Source of the DNA: an uncultured Muribaculaceae bacterium
GTDB lineage: Bacteria; Bacteroidota; Bacteroidia; Bacteroidales; Muribaculaceae
Assembly (NCBI GenBank): GCA_910579305.1
Contig: CAJTTA010000013.1
Span: forward strand, 1-42,775
Direction: 5' to 3'
DNA: 42,775 nt
A program made the position numbers and the translations under genes. Under the pieces are notes generated by a model. The model did no database searches and had not been told where the DNA came from. It saw only the letters and a list, made by a program, of their open reading frames with translations. Below, in pieces: positions 42,707 through 42,775 of the stretch; within the stretch, counting starts at the first letter, position 1, and each line of letters begins with the position of its first letter.

Positions 42707-42775
42707 TCAACATTACCTAACACAGGGCAACCGCATCGGAATCTACAAAAATTATAAAGATTTAGGCATTATTAA

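Overview
The window looks like chromosomal DNA of a Bacteroidales bacterium (Bacteroidota). A Muribaculaceae- or Bacteroidaceae-like host fits, but I cannot fix the genus. Four things point there: a complete BatA-E aerotolerance-type operon behind MoxR and DUF58 genes; the order nrnA-like / DUF4827-like lipoprotein / glmM; A-rich start regions with almost no Shine-Dalgarno sequence; and the Bacteroidota promoter pattern TTTG (-33) plus TAnnTTTG (-7), found five times on the minus strand with exactly 20 bp between the two boxes. I saw no phage, transposon, CRISPR array or toxin cluster. Most of the window is core metabolism and envelope biology.

Layout. 1-2610: a promoter leaving the left edge, then a minus-strand pair of SGNH hydrolase and MBOAT O-acyltransferase, probably for O-acetylation of a surface glycan. 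2551-3262: 712 bp without an ordinary gene. It holds a 42-bp near-perfect palindrome, a plus-strand promoter-like box, three very short ORFs, several hairpins and a 20-bp-stem terminator-like hairpin. This is the best candidate for something undescribed. 3263-7232: mutS2, overlapped by a universal stress protein gene, and a small HTH protein. 7400-15866: the MoxR-DUF58-(BatD-like)-BatA-BatB-BatC-BatD-BatE operon, with two dyads at its promoter. 16013-24231: thiL, purine nucleoside phosphorylase, lpxK, sppA, glmM, DUF4827-like lipoprotein and nrnA-like phosphodiesterase, all on the minus strand.

24459-25411: a plus-strand pair, alkyl-DNA methyltransferase and a SugE/Gdx-like SMR transporter. 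25406-29931 (minus): response regulator, sensor kinase, then a PiT phosphate transporter with a PhoU-like tail; the order suggests phosphate sensing. 30056-30277: tRNA-Gly(GCC) and tRNA-Leu(GAG) on one minus-strand transcript with promoter and terminator. 30681-35315 (plus): a lipoprotein adaptor with His-rich ends and a heavy-metal-type RND pump, with no outer-membrane channel gene beside them. 35338-40156 (minus): U32-family protein, PurF-like amidotransferase, smpB and a Yip1-like membrane protein. 40255-41565 (plus): a short malic enzyme. 41647-42594 (minus): a YkuD L,D-transpeptidase lipoprotein.

Many genes are tightly packed with ATGA overlaps (usp/mutS2, batB/batC, BatD-like/batA), which suggests translational coupling. 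Several starts were moved inward from the longest open frame because the first codon was GTG/TTG or preceded a signal peptide (BatD, the BatD-like protein, NrnA, SMR, response regulator, malic enzyme, L,D-transpeptidase). Functions come from recognised motifs read by eye; no database search was run.
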